The notes: generated by a model not told the origin, from the letters alone. A DNA stretch of 64,000 nt from Mariannaea sp. PMI_226 (GCA_024336345.1 JANFOG010000010.1:1178001-1242000), one strand, 5' to 3'. Counted from the stretch's first letter, positions 13,486 to 25,626 are shown. Program-made: numbers and translations.

Positions 13486-15317
13486 ATGTCGCATCCAATG
13501 TCCACTGAAAGCTCTAAACCGGAGATGCCTTCATCTGGCCTGCAAACAGAGACTGAAAGCATCTCGCTAAATGCAGAGAAGACGGCGCAGCCATCAGACC
13601 AAGCGGTACCCAGCACCAATGGGGCTGATTATACTGTGCAGAAGAAGGACGCCAAGTTCTGGCTCATCATTGTCAGTCTTGCCATTACTGCTCTTCTGGC
13701 AGCCCTCGAGGCGACCATTATTAGCACTGCACTGCCCAGCATCACAGCTGCTCTACAGGGAGGACAGAACTATGTCTGGGTAGCGGGAGCTTATTACTTA
13801 TCATTGTAAGTTCAATTGGCCATCTCCAGCCCAGAAGTGGCACGCAAAACCTGAGCTGCAGCTCCTAGCCAGTTGACTTGTACATGACTAACAGGCACCT
13901 GTGTGCGACTTGTAGAACAGCTCTTCAGCCATTATTTGGCCAGCTAGCCAATAGCTTCGGGCGCCGCAAACTCCTCATCGTTTCCATCGCCATCTTTGTC
14001 CTTGGCAGCGGCATCTGTGGAGGGTCCTCTGACATGAACATGCTCATTGCCGGTCGTGCGGTGCAAGGTGTTGGTGGCGCAGGAATCAATCTTCTCACGG
14101 AGCTCATCATCTGCGATCTGGTTCCCCTACGCGAGCGAGGGCAATACACCTCCATTATATATAGCGTCAGTGTGATCGGTTCAGCCATGGGTCCTTGGAT
14201 TGGCGGCGAGCTCGTGGACAAGGCATCGTGGCGCTGGGTCTTCTACATCAATCTTCCCATCGGTGGCGTTGCTCTCCTCATCGTCTTCTTAGTGCTACAT
14301 GTCAGCCATCGTCAGCTTAGCTTAAAGGAGTCGCTTCGCAAGGTCGACTTTGCCGGGAACATCCTGTTCGCGTGCGCCACTGTTGGAATCATGTTCGCAC
14401 TCGTCTACGGCGGTATCAAATACCCCTGGAGCTCGTGGCACATCATTGTACCCTTGGTTTTGGGTGTCGTCAGCCTAATCGTCTTTGGCATCTTTGAGAC
14501 ATCGCCGTACTGCGTCGAGCCGGCCATCCCGCGCCAGATTGTGGGCAATAGGACCTCTGTGGGTGCCTTATTGATCTCAATGCTGCATTCGTCTCTCTTG
14601 GTCTGGATAGTCTACTTCGTTTCGGTGTACTTCCAAGCTGTCAAACGCCACTCCCCGTCGCGGACTGGTGTAGACCTTTTGGCTAACATCTTCGGCTTCA
14701 TCGTCGCGGCGAGTGTTGCAGGAGCAATGCTAACCAAGTACGGACGTTATCGGCCATGGCACTTCGGCGGCTTGATTATCATGACCATCGGTGCAGGTCT
14801 CTATTCGCTTCTAGATCGCTCAACTCCAACAGTCGGGTGGGTGTTGCTAGTATTTTTCTTCGCCATGGGCTGCGGGTTTGTCATGCCGTCGCTGCTGCCA
14901 GCACTGCAAGCAGATCTCTCCGACACGGATACAGCAGCGGCGACAGCAGCCATTACCATTGTCCGCAGCTTCGGAAGTGTATGGGGTGCCTTAATTCCAA
15001 GCATTATCTTCAACAATGTCTTTGACAGGCTTTCAGATCGAATTGAGGATGACACAACCAGATCCATGCTTGTGGGTGGGGAGGCGTTCAGTCGCGCCAC
15101 GAAATCATTCATCGATTCTCTGGAGCCAAGCACCCGGGACCAAGTTATCGATACATACGTCGAGGCTCTCAAGTATGTTTGGTATGCGGCCATTGCGATA
15201 TGCCTGGCAGGATTGCTATGCGTCTTCTTAGAGAAGGAGATTGACTTGCGAACGAGTAACGAAACCGACTTCGGGTTAACGAACAGGGAACAGAGCTCAG
15301 ATGAAGCAACCCCTTGA
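13486..15317 (+). CDS. MFS multidrug/toxin efflux transporter (DHA2, 14-TM type)
   Basis: Two exons, 13486-13805 and 13916-15317, give 573 residues. The 110-nt intron has a GTAAGT donor and rejoins the hallmark YVWVAGAYYLS to TALQPLFGQLANSFGRRK. The start at 13486 is the first in-frame ATG; a second ATG follows four codons later. The N-terminal 60 residues are hydrophilic and Ser/Thr-rich, then helix 1 begins at FWLIIVSLAIT. The loop motif GQLANSFGRRKLL is the DHA2 form of MFS motif A, and GPWIGGELVDKASWRWVFYI is the typical motif C region that ends in NLPIGG. Hydrophobicity suggests 14 spans. Family members export drugs, toxins or pathway products in exchange for protons at the plasma membrane. 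It converges on the Zn2Cys6 regulator 250 bases downstream. Substrate unknown. Confidence 0.93.
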
Positions 15318-15568
15318 CACTTGTGAGCCAGTAGATGATGGGTCGCGTTTAGGAATGGTGAATGCTCTAAACAGAAATGAGATAACAACTGGTGTTTCCT
15401 ACCATACCCTTCAGCATGCTCTGGCCAACTCGCCCGGCCCGTGAGGTTGACGCCTTCGACGCGAGCAGAGCAGTAGTTCTATCCTTCAATAACATCCCAG
15501 AATATACTTATATATTTCTCTTTCTACCAATCTCGTAATTGTTCAGTTTGGCTCTTCGTTGTTATTAC

Positions 15569-17425
15569 TTAGCCCCGGGGGGAGATGTCATCTAGCCATT
15601 CCACCATGCCCTTGGCATGTGTCAACATCTGCCTGTAAAGAGATGCTTGGGCAATGCCAGCTCTCTCTGAGACTATGTCAAACAAGAGCAGGGCATCGTG
15701 GCGAAGTGGATGGTTGGGGCCCTCAACACATGCCGCAAATGACAACGGCAGCAGACTCAGGCAGCCGCCTCCTACTCCTATCAATTCGTTTGTGGGCGGT
15801 CCGAGGCCAAGAAACCACGGAATACTCGCACAGATGGCACTACCCATCTGGTTCATGGTTTGGCGAACAGCCCAGCACTTTGTTCGCAACGATTCCTGCT
15901 TGCCTCGGGTATCTTCCAAGATGTCTAATCGAACAGCATTGAGAAATAAATCTCCGAGCAAGATTTTGCCGACGTAGTAATAGGACCAGCCGCAAGCCAC
16001 ATAGGGAGCAGTTTGGTAAACGAAATAGCGGCCTCCATAGGGTCGGATGTTGCCGCAACACGTTTCGACTGCATCGTTATTGCCCTCGAGAGTGACTGTC
16101 TCGTAATCCCAATCAGATGGAAGACTTTTCCTCCAATTGATTAATTGCGACTCAATGTCATTTATCGCGCTGAGAATCTCCGACATGTCGGTAACGGTGC
16201 GGGATTCGATGGCCGCGCGAAGGTTGGCCAACTGACCCAAAATATTAAACATACGCCCGGCATACGTTAGCGATGGCGGTTCTCTCTCCATCGCCATCAG
16301 AGTGTAATCTACTAATATTTGCGGGTAAGGTTTCTTATAGACGAGACTGGCCGCAAGCTTCATGAGCAGTAATGTCAGCATTGTAAATCGGTAGCATGGA
16401 TATGGTGGGTTTCGGTTTACGTACCACCATCCCCCGAGTTTCCAAGAATAGCTGATACCCCAATGGTGAGCCCAGCTGGCTTGGCCCACGCAAATCTAGT
16501 ATCCTGGCTGCCCCGGAGGCATGGTTGGTCCAACTCTTCGCGGATATAGGGTTGCGTGACGTAAGGATCTAGATGTGGGATATTAGCTCTCATCCCTGTT
16601 TTTTACGCTCAACGTTATAGACAAACGCGGACGCACCTCAAAAAAGGACATAAGAACCACAACGGCCAGGGTCGCGTCCAAAGTGGCTGTTGCAGGAGTT
16701 GACAGCAGGCCATTCACGAGCTGCAAGGCTGTCCCATATTGGGCATAGGCCTCGTGCGCCAAAGATGGCGATCCCCGAGCAAATGAGAGCAAGGCCAAGC
16801 CGAGAGCTTCAGTTGCATTCAAGAGTGCAGGGCAATGATTGACCCAACGAGATGAAGTAAAATGCATGGGAACTGTCTGCCATGAAAACTCCAGGCGAAA
16901 AAAACACACAGCTTCGTTCCTTCCAATTCGAATTGAAGGATGTGTTATGAGTGCCTGGTTACTCGAACATGGGTTCAATTGCTGCAATTGATGGTTTTGT
17001 TGTGGTCGTGATGGGAACACCTTGAGGTTCTCTTCATTGACCAACTTCGGTGCCAACCGAAGGTGCGTATTGCCTTGCGTAGAAGTATTATCCTCAATTG
17101 GTCCTGCAGCCTGGGATCTTTGCTTCTTGGTAATGCGCCGTATAATACGACGGTTCTCGTTACGGAATATAACCGTCGTGAGCTCGCGATATCCCGGACA
17201 TTGCCGTCCCGCTCGTTCACATCGGCTGCAAGTTGGTTGGCCTCCATCGCACTGTTGAGATCTATTTAGCTTTCCTCTTCTCGAATGTCGGATATCTCAT
17301 CACGAATTGATCCATCGGCAACCTCGGAGAGCTGAACTGAGGATAATTCATGGCACGTTGCGTACCTTTACTTTTCTGCTTCGACATGCTTCGCATCCCT
17401 TGCTAACAGCTCCGTAATACGTCAT
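15569..17425 (-). CDS. Zn(II)2Cys6 transcription factor
   Basis: Four exons on the minus strand, 17425-17366, 17251-16637, 16568-16425 and 16357-15569, give 535 residues; all three introns (114, 68 and 67 nt) fall between codons. The zinc cluster is complete: C11-x2-C14-x6-C21-x6-C28-x2-C31-x6-C38, with RSRKVKCD between the halves and PGYR after the last Cys. The first intron lies directly before C21, so the DNA-binding domain exists only after splicing. A middle segment contains WTNHASGAARILDLRGPSQL, the pattern typical of the fungal-specific regulatory domain (Fungal_trans_2 type). The start at 17425 is the only ATG that gives the zinc cluster. Such proteins bind CGG-containing half-sites in the nucleus and often control neighbouring genes; the convergent MFS exporter and the nearby acetyltransferase are the natural candidates, but this is inference. 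Confidence 0.93.
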
Positions 17426-19169
17426 GTCTCACTTGGTGGCTAAATCGGATTCTCTTCCATGTGAGCTTGTTGAAATGACCCAAAGAGGTGCGGGAATTGG
17501 AGTTGGGGATTCCCGCCCTAATTAATATGTGGTGATAGCTGTCACAGATATGAAGGCAAGTTCCGGGCCACCATATTGCTCAAACTGGAAATTTGTTGTA
17601 AGGCTGTTCCATCGTTGTCTTACGTGAGATCCGTGGAGAAGATTGTGGGTAAGGTGAGTTTTGGCACGTCGGGATCTCCAACCTAAGAGTTCGTGGGCTA
17701 ACTGATGTACTTTACTCTGCAGGTAGCTATCTATGTGAAAACAAAACAACAAGTGGCTACTTAAGGCATGTGGGCATGTAATCAGCAGTATATACCCCAA
17801 ATGGAAAGAATATGGCTTGCTACTCGTCATGCTGGCTCTTGAGAGTGAGCACTTACTAGAGACTTTGTCTTGAAGAAGTTGATGTGACCCACAACTACTG
17901 AGAGTATCTGTACCAAGAGATACCATACATAGTTATTATCATTCCCTTAAACGCATTTAATATGCCGCCTTGACCTCAGAGTAATGGTTATGCCAATAAC
18001 CAACGTACTCTTACACGTCAAGTCCCTCGTGTACCAAAAGCCAAAAGAACGTAGGTATCTATTCATCATGCCGACCTAGGCGGTAAGTCTCAGGTCAGTC
18101 ACGAAGGGGGGGATAAGACAGGCATCTTATCATCCCTCGAGCATCGGATGATGATCCAACCTGAAAACACACACGCACAAGAAAAAATATGAATGAATGA
18201 ATGAAAGGCAGAAAACAAACAAGCGCGTTGGTTTGACAGGGAAGGGTTAGGCCATAATGTCAATCATGTCAGCTGCATGTACACGTCTCTCACTTTGAAG
18301 AATGAATCGGATCAAGTACGTATTCGTACAGTTCAAAATGTGAGACATGATCTCATCCCAGGTATTACGCACATAATTCGTATTGTTTGCAACCTGCATA
18401 AAGCTGGCACGCGCGACGACGAAGTATCATCCCAAATCGACCCTTTACGTTGGCTTTTGCGAGGGTCCGAGGGTCCCAGGGGGCTCAGAACAGGAGTAGG
18501 AATAATAGCAATAATACCATCACAACAAAAGAAATGTAGTCTAAGAAATGGAAGTTCTTTTGATTGGAGCAGTAATTCGCCTCCTTTGCACAACCAAACC
18601 CCCTAAATGTCTTCATTAAATAATGTACAATTTGGTAGCTGTGTAGCGTTGAATGAGCGATGCATATTTCGGACAAATACATTTTTCCAGGCCCGAGTGA
18701 ATTGATTTTGGTGGCTCAATTAAGGTAAGAGCAACAAACGGTCAAGCTTGGCGCTAGGTGGAGGAATGTACCCAGATGAAAGACAGGGCAAGTGCAACGG
18801 ACCGGCCCCATTTGTGCCGACGTGCCTTTGATAAACGCGCCCAAGCATAAATAATATACAACAGAACAGCGACTAATAAACGACGACTTGCGACCTGTCC
18901 AAAACAAATCTCGCCAACCACGTCACTTTCTGCTGCAATTTACCAGCTGCTTCAGCCTCAAGACACGTGTACTATTGCATATAATTTACTACCAATTGTG
19001 TACTAGGTCTTGACCGCTATTTTCTGGCTGTTTTCTTGACGATTGTCCCACTGTCGCATTGTCATGATCGTGTCATGAACGCGCCCCTAGCTGTATTTGA
19101 CGATGCATCCATACAGCCTCTAATAAATGTCCGACATCGCACCGACGACAATTGACGCCAACTCAGAAA
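17426..19169. other. Divergent intergenic region
   Basis: About 1.7 kb between the start of the Zn2Cys6 regulator (minus) and the start of the 1185-residue membrane protein (plus). It contains a short GAAT repeat near 18190-18205 and an AT-rich stretch around 18600-18720. The open frame 17522-17926 (-) has no recognisable motif. Nothing else can be supported. Confidence 0.5.
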
Positions 19170-22100
19170 ATGGATCGCAACAACGAAGCCCTGGGGATGC
19201 GCCCAAATGGGAGACTTTCAGGCTCTTTCGTGGTGAAGGAGTCGGGGAGGAAGCCGCTCTTCTCCAGCACAGGTTCTAGAGGAGACGAAGCCACCAAACC
19301 CAGGGATAAGGAAAACGACCGAACACAGCTCGGATCGACCAGGAATCGTCTCAGTATGCTTAGCGAAGCTAATCTACGACGGTCAGCGTCCTTCGAACCG
19401 CAACCAAAAACTCTAACAAGAAGATCAAGCACCAGCAGTCTGGGATCCACGAGCGGATCGCGCATACCTCGACCGTCCAGCATAATACTTTCGAACCGGA
19501 AACAATTGTCCCTCAAAGAAGCAATGAACCGCGCTGCGCTCGAGATGGATGACGAGAGCGATCGTAGCCATGTCATGGATGCGTCACCAAGTCCAGCGCC
19601 GCGAATCGCCCGCTCACGCCGCGAAGAAGAAGACAAGCGTATGAGAAAAATCTTAGGACAAGACCATTTGGATACGAAAGCTCCAGCTCGCCCCTTCTCG
19701 CGCCAGTCGTTGGCAAGCTCGCCATTGACCGAGGCAAGACCTTCACCCGGAAAACAAGACTCACCGAGACGAAGAAGCCTCTACGGGAAGCCGAGGGCCG
19801 GGCTTGGTCATCTGGAACCTTCTCAAGATGGGAAGAGTCCAAAGCTGAATGGACCACAACTCGAGGGACATTCTCAGCCTATCACAAAGGATCGCCTAGA
19901 GGTTCCATTCAGCAAGCTTCCGCCTACGCTAAAACATCTACCATCCAAGGATGATTTGACAAATCAAGGTCGCATTCCTGCCCTAGCCCCAGGAATCGAG
20001 GACTTACCATGGCCATCCGTTGAAAAGGACGAGCAACATCAACCGATAAATGCCCCACCACCAACGAAAAATGTATCGCCAGAGAAGAGCTTTGGATGGG
20101 AATTTGACCAAGATTTGGCGGCCGGAGATTTGCAAATCTCTGATAGCCCACGGATAAGAATCGGTGCCCGTCCCTTCGCGGACCGCATCAAGTTTGACGA
20201 AAATAGTGAGGTAGACATCAACTCGCATACAAGGGTCGCAAACCCAGGCTCGCGCAACACCAAGTTGGACGAAATCCGAATCCGGGAGGTCAAAGCCGGG
20301 AGTAATATTCCTATCCAGTCCCCCCGCCGACAACCGAACACAAAGCTCGCCGACATTCAAAAGCGGGAAGCCCAAGCCGAGCACCAGATTCCCATTCCCG
20401 ATCGAAGGCTTCCAAAGCCATCAAACACCAAGCTGGATGAGATACGACAGCGTGAGATCAACGGCATCCCTAATCGGGCGCTAGCTAAGATGAAATTAGA
20501 TGAGATTCGAGAGAAGAACTCATACTCAACCTCACCGCCGCTTTCTCGATCGCTGTCCCCAGAAGAATCTCGTCCCATATCGAACCACGCCGCATCCGTG
20601 GCAACGGACCTGGGTAATAAGATACTTGCCCGTCCAAAGTCTGCTTTTGAGGTTGGAGGGGAACGGGTTCCTGATACACCTGTTACCATTTTCAAGTCGC
20701 AAGAGCTCCGAAGTCAATTGCCAGCCGGCGATGGTGCAGAAGCGACTCAAGGCAAGGACGACGTAATCAACGCTAAGCCAATGATATCACACAGACGTAG
20801 CGACTCCCGAGATTTGCTTCGACAGCTGGCAAGAGCTGCCAGTTCCAGTCCGGCACCGGAAACAGAGGCGCAGCGGACAGTCAACCCTCCATTAGTTCAA
20901 AAGCCTGTTACTCAAGAATCCAATGCGACGCTTGACATCCCACAACCTGTCACTAGATTGGAGCCAAAGACTTCACATTCCGAGAACCCAAAGCACGGCG
21001 AAACATCAAAGCCCACGGTTGGGTTCATCGGCATTCCTCGCTCACGCTCCACGGACTCTGTTAAGAGCAAGAGGTCCAGCATGCAGTCCGAAGTTGATCC
21101 AACAGACCGAATTGAGGCAGAGGCCAAGCTCTTTGCTCTTGGCGAGAATCAATCGGAGAAGGGTTCGGTGAGAGCTCCCTCGCCAGAACTCGAGCCAGAG
21201 GATGAGAAGGAGATTGAAGCGACACCACGACCCCCGAAGCCAGATCCTCTGACCATGCCGACACCCAAAATTAGCGGAGCATATGTTGAAACACCGGCAA
21301 CTGTCAAGGTAGAGAAGATCAATATGGCGGAGGAAGGGTCACGAGATGGGGCTGTTACCCGGCGATCAAGAGGTTCCTCGGTAACCAAGGAAGACAGTGC
21401 TGTAGAAGAAGATATAAAGCGACCACGAACAAGATCCTCGGCGTCATTGAAAAACAAAGATACCACAGAGGAAACGAAACCATTGCGACCAAGATCCTCA
21501 TCCGCGAATAACAGATTCGCAACCGATTTCCCAAGAAACGATTTCACCAAGCCAAGTTCGGAGCCAGACACAGCCTCCGACCCTGGAACTGACGAGAAAT
21601 CAGCACCCATTGGCTTGTCCACTGGAGTGAGAAGACGGCGCGCACATTCACTGCCTCGGCGCAGAGGTCCACTAAGAAACTCGGCCAAATTGCCTACAGT
21701 CAAAGATGACCTGATGCAACTCCACCGGGTTCATCAAATTGAGGATTCGACTTTGGATGATTTGGATCAGGTTTTATCAGGCCGCAAGACTCCTTCACCC
21801 AGAATGAAGGCTCTTCTGAACAACCTTCCCACAGATACATCGTTGGATGATGATTTCGACTTCGATCTAGAACTTGACACTCGATTGAACACCAAGAGCA
21901 ACCAAGTCAACAACAAGGATCCCGATCACTCCGACGGAGAACTTGCTGCATACTCGCGAATGACCAAGTCCTTGCAAACTGGTCTGATGGGAATTCGAAC
22001 TGCAAAGAAGGGCATCGAGCGTCTTGAAGACCAGTTTGCGCTGGACACAAAATCCGAGCCGACCTCGCCTGAGAAGCCTTCAGTATCAGAAAAGGAGATG

Positions 22101-22727
22101 AAGACTACCGATCAGAAGTGTAGTCACGCTGCTCCTATTTCGGATGATGACAACAAAGCCGGCAACTACTTCAAACTGCCAGTACCTATCCCTCATCTCT
22201 ACCGCCGCAAACCGTCCTTCCGACTCACTTTCTTGGGCTTCCTCGTTCTCACCCTCTCCCTCTGGTACGCTGCAGAATCGGCCATGTGCGCCGTGTACTG
22301 TCGTCCTGCCAGCTGTGGTAAGACCACCAACTGTGTGTGGTCCATTGATGACCCCTCGTGGGGTAATGCGATTCCAGTCAAGCTTGATCAATGGACAACT
22401 GGTGGCCAGGGTCGTGTCTTGTTCAACGAGATGATGGTACAGCTGGACGACTGGACTGAGGATCTATGGGACATGTACTACGACCGCGATATCACGAATA
22501 TTGACATTAGCGACTATACCTTTGAGCAGAAACGCCAGCACCGCCGCCGTCTTCGCAAGAAAGGCTTGGTTGCCACACAACCAAGCTCTGCAGATCAGCA
22601 GGCCAAATGGGATGCTTGGCACAAGGCTCGCCTGGATAAAGAACGAGCACAAGAGGCGCGTGAGATGGGTTACGATGTGTTTGAAGATGATGACGGTGCT
22701 ATCGGGGGAGACGAACGGGTATGGTAA
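19170..22727 (+). CDS. Fungal single-pass membrane protein with repeated TKLDEI motif
   Basis: One uninterrupted frame of 1185 residues from the ATG at 19170. About the first 1000 residues are charged, Ser/Pro/Arg-rich and probably disordered. Within them a short helical motif recurs four times, with key residues T/M-K-L-D/A-E/D-I-R/Q: N363-TKLDEIRIRE, N390-TKLADIQKRE, N419-TKLDEIRQRE and M441-KLDEIREK, spaced 22-29 residues. A single strong membrane span lies at about 1018-1036 (starting RLTFLGFLVLTL). It is followed by a Cys-rich stretch (CAVYC, PASC, TTNC) and a conserved-looking Trp/Asp/Arg-rich tail ending in GGDERVW. The domain order (long basic disordered part, one span, compact folded tail) would suit a tail-anchored endoplasmic reticulum or nuclear envelope protein, but I recognise no named family, so function is unknown. 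It converges on the Rrp1 gene. Confidence 0.85.
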   Translation: MDRNNEALGMRPNGRLSGSFVVKESGRKPLFSSTGSRGDEATKPRDKENDRTQLGSTRNRLSMLSEANLRRSASFEPQPKTLTRRSSTSSLGSTSGSRIPRPSSIILSNRKQLSLKEAMNRAALEMDDESDRSHVMDASPSPAPRIARSRREEEDKRMRKILGQDHLDTKAPARPFSRQSLASSPLTEARPSPGKQDSPRRRSLYGKPRAGLGHLEPSQDGKSPKLNGPQLEGHSQPITKDRLEVPFSKLPPTLKHLPSKDDLTNQGRIPALAPGIEDLPWPSVEKDEQHQPINAPPPTKNVSPEKSFGWEFDQDLAAGDLQISDSPRIRIGARPFADRIKFDENSEVDINSHTRVANPGSRNTKLDEIRIREVKAGSNIPIQSPRRQPNTKLADIQKREAQAEHQIPIPDRRLPKPSNTKLDEIRQREINGIPNRALAKMKLDEIREKNSYSTSPPLSRSLSPEESRPISNHAASVATDLGNKILARPKSAFEVGGERVPDTPVTIFKSQELRSQLPAGDGAEATQGKDDVINAKPMISHRRSDSRDLLRQLARAASSSPAPETEAQRTVNPPLVQKPVTQESNATLDIPQPVTRLEPKTSHSENPKHGETSKPTVGFIGIPRSRSTDSVKSKRSSMQSEVDPTDRIEAEAKLFALGENQSEKGSVRAPSPELEPEDEKEIEATPRPPKPDPLTMPTPKISGAYVETPATVKVEKINMAEEGSRDGAVTRRSRGSSVTKEDSAVEEDIKRPRTRSSASLKNKDTTEETKPLRPRSSSANNRFATDFPRNDFTKPSSEPDTASDPGTDEKSAPIGLSTGVRRRRAHSLPRRRGPLRNSAKLPTVKDDLMQLHRVHQIEDSTLDDLDQVLSGRKTPSPRMKALLNNLPTDTSLDDDFDFDLELDTRLNTKSNQVNNKDPDHSDGELAAYSRMTKSLQTGLMGIRTAKKGIERLEDQFALDTKSEPTSPEKPSVSEKEMKTTDQKCSHAAPISDDDNKAGNYFKLPVPIPHLYRRKPSFRLTFLGFLVLTLSLWYAAESAMCAVYCRPASCGKTTNCVWSIDDPSWGNAIPVKLDQWTTGGQGRVLFNEMMVQLDDWTEDLWDMYYDRDITNIDISDYTFEQKRQHRRRLRKKGLVATQPSSADQQAKWDAWHKARLDKERAQEAREMGYDVFEDDDGAIGGDERVW

Positions 22728-23409
22728 CGTCTTGCCTCAAGAGAGCATTAATAGATTTACTACTAGAACCAAGGGAGGTGTGTGTGTGAGCGGTATTTCA
22801 GGTTTACAGAGCACGCGCGTGCCGCGTATGGCATGGAGTTGATGGACGACGGAGTTGAGGCGGTATGACCACATTCACTTTTTTTTTACCGGCAAAGGCC
22901 AGGATACCTTTTTTTTATCTTTCACTATTGATGTTGTCACGGAAAAATGGAAAATGGGATATTTGCCATTGTTGACAAAGGGCGGGCGTTGGGACAAACT
23001 CAGGACTCTCTTTTTCGATTTTCAATTTTTGTTGTCTCCGTGGCTTTATTACTTCTTCAATTACAGGCTACACCTTTTTTCGACAATTCAGCCGTCCCCT
23101 TTTCAAATATGAAGCATCTTTTCTTTTTCCTTTTCCCTTATTCCATGAAGTATGTTGGATGATTAGTTGACGAGTGAATGTTCGGGTGCCCTTGTTCGTA
23201 ATCTCAATTGGTATCAACCGTCTAAGTCTTGTCCAAGAAGAAAAAACATTACCCAGTCCATGGCTTGGGCCAGAACTGATTGTCTTTTATCTTTCTTTCT
23301 TTTGTCTGCCGATATCATGCCTCCAAAAAAAATATATAAACGCCTTTACGCCAATCCCTTCGCTTTTTTGAGTTCGCCTTGAACAGAGAAAGATGTTCTC
23401 TTCCTTCTT
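22728..23409. other. Convergent 3' intergenic region
   Basis: About 680 bases between two convergent stop codons. The sequence is T-rich on the plus strand (around 22870-23130 and 23285-23370), fitting 3' untranslated regions. No coding or RNA gene signal was found. Confidence 0.5.
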
Positions 23410-24289
23410 CTAATCTTGGAAACCGCCCCATTCCTCCTCGCCTTCCTGGCCGTCGGCCTCCTCATCCTCTTCACCAGTAGCCTTGGACCATGGCAGCCTC
23501 TCGTCATCGTAGCTATCCTCACAGCGCTCCCGCACCGGTTTCACGGGACACCGCTTCAGGCCAAGCACCAGGTCGCCCAATCTCTTGACGAAGGCGCCCG
23601 CTGCCGCCTCGTCGTCGCCCGTCACCGCCAACGCACCCTCCCGCTCGAGCTCGTCGACCCAGAGATCCAGCGCGTGGAGGCGGATGCCGACGGGCACCTT
23701 GCGGAGGTCGCCCTCAGCCTCGAAGGGGAACTCGGCCAGCACGGCGACGAGGGCGTCGACCGTCTCGCCTTGGAAGGCGTGCTGCTTGGCCAGACGCACG
23801 TGAGCGGCGAAGACGCGGCGCACGAGCAGGAGGAACTTTTCGAGGCGCAGGACGTCAATGTCGGTCCACTGGGCGTCGACGACGACCCAGAAGCCGCGCA
23901 GCCATGGGGTGACGCAGGCGGGCTTCAGCACGAAGAGCAGCTCGGCGAGGTCGGTGGCGAGGCGCTGCTGGGGAAGAGGGCGGTCGGTCATCCAGAGGGC
24001 GTAGAAGAGGCCCTTCCACAGCTTCTGGGCGTCGGTTTCTTGCAGGGAGGAGCGGGAGGCGAGGAAGGTCTGGAGGGATTCTAGGGAGGCGATACGAAGT
24101 TTGCGGTCTGTAATTCGATTGGAAAAGTTAGCAAAGCTTGCTTGTAAATCTCTTTTCAGAAAGCGAGATGAGGGTATGGGTAGAGGAATAGGGAAGGGGA
24201 AAGGAAAAAAAAAGACAAAAGAAAGAATACTGACCGCTGGAAGCGAGGTTCCTAATAAAAGGCATCTGAGATTCGTGAGGAGGAGCCAT
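23410..24289 (-). CDS. rrp1: Rrp1/Nop52-family ribosomal RNA processing protein
   Basis: Two exons on the minus strand, 24289-24235 and 24107-23410, give 250 residues. The 127-nt intron (donor GTCAGT, acceptor TTACAG) rejoins the highly conserved N-terminus MPFIRNLASS to DRKLRIASLESLQTFL, the signature start of the Nop52 domain. Further family marks are KLWKGLFYALWMTDRPLPQQ and the helix around TDIDVLRLEKFLLLVRRVF. The domain fills residues 9 to about 225, and an acidic tail (EEDEEADGQEGEEEWGG) ends the protein. Yeast Rrp1 is a nucleolar protein needed for 27S pre-rRNA processing and 60S subunit assembly; the length here is close to the yeast protein. The ATG at 24289 precedes an inner MPF start by eight codons; either could be used. 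Coding GC is high in the second exon. Confidence 0.94.
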
Positions 24290-25626
24290 CTTTGCAGGGT
24301 GGGCTTTTTGCGCAGCAATTGGGCGCGATCGGGGGGTGGTGAATTAGATCTTGTGTGTATGGCCAAAGATTTGTCCAAAGAGCTTGGTTGGTGGTTGACG
24401 GGGACTTTTTTTCTCAAGGTGAAAGATTCACGGTGAAGGTGGGATGGACCCCGGAGAGAAGCCGGAGAAGTGGGGCTTCACCGAGGGGACTTTAAGGATT
24501 CACCGAAAAAATGGGGGTACGTACCTCCCCGTCTCAACCATCAGCGTGCCATCTGGATTACCTACCTTAGGCAAGGTACTTGATGTTGCACACTGCACTT
24601 GATATAGGTCATAAGGGCAATAAGGTATTCAGTTCTGATTTCAAGACACGTCCCAGATATCTTTTTGCTTGCATAGGAAGTAGATATATACATGTTTCAA
24701 GTAAGGGAAGTTGCACATCTCCCTACCAGTTACCTACAAACTGGTGTCAGCTCCCTCATTGCTTCCAGCAAGCAGCGTTCAAGAGCAAGCCCCTCCCAAT
24801 CAGCTGAGATGGAGGGGTAATTAGCAGCCACTGTGACCCATAACTTCGGACATGTCTCAACCAAATACGCGGTAAGTTTAGGTACCTTAGGTACCTAGCT
24901 TACACTACCATTAGTGATTGATGAATCACACTTCGATTACATTCTGGGCTTCACTGACAATTGCGTCCATCACAGACGAACAGGCGACGGTGACTAGCTG
25001 CCTACTGATGGATATAGCCTCCGCTGCCTAATCATTTCCATTGAACATAAAATGCACCCCCTTCCCCCTTACCCAAATCTCTTCCCTATATGCTGTAGCC
25101 TCTCCTCTTCCCCCCTCAACCAACCAGCCCCGGATAGCGAGTGAGGGAGCGCTGCCTAATAATAAACAACTGATGGGCCAAGTTCCCAGCATCCCGTCCA
25201 TCATCAATCAAAAAGCTGTCAGCGCAGCGTGGGGCCGGTGTGACATCTTTCCCGCCGGACAAGGGCCCCAGAATTAGGGAAATATTACCCCACCACATGC
25301 CCGCCAGCCAGCAGAGTTCCATCCAAAACCAGCCCAGTTTCTCTTTTGGACCTGCATCAATCCGTCGTCATCAAACACAACCAGAATCACGACAACGCCC
25401 TCTCTCCCTATCTCCCTCTCTCTCTCTCTCTTCACCGCACCAAAAAAGAGGAAGAAGAAGAATATTCCGTACGGTAGACAAGGAAAGACTCAACTAGTCA
25501 ATATACCCAGTTCCCGGTTTTATATTCTTTTCATTGTCACAACACTCTTGAGCTTTCTCTACCTCCCAAAAGCTCCCCTCCCAACCATACAACACTTCAC
25601 TCTACTCGACTCGATCCATCATCATA
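24290..25626. other. Divergent promoter region between rrp1 and the E2 gene
   Basis: About 1.3 kb of divergent spacer. It holds clustered TAGGTACC-like words near 24557-24576 and 24872-24902. A CT-rich run lies about 200 bases before the E2 start (25399-25436), typical of fungal core promoters. No open frame of interest and no RNA gene was seen. Confidence 0.5.
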
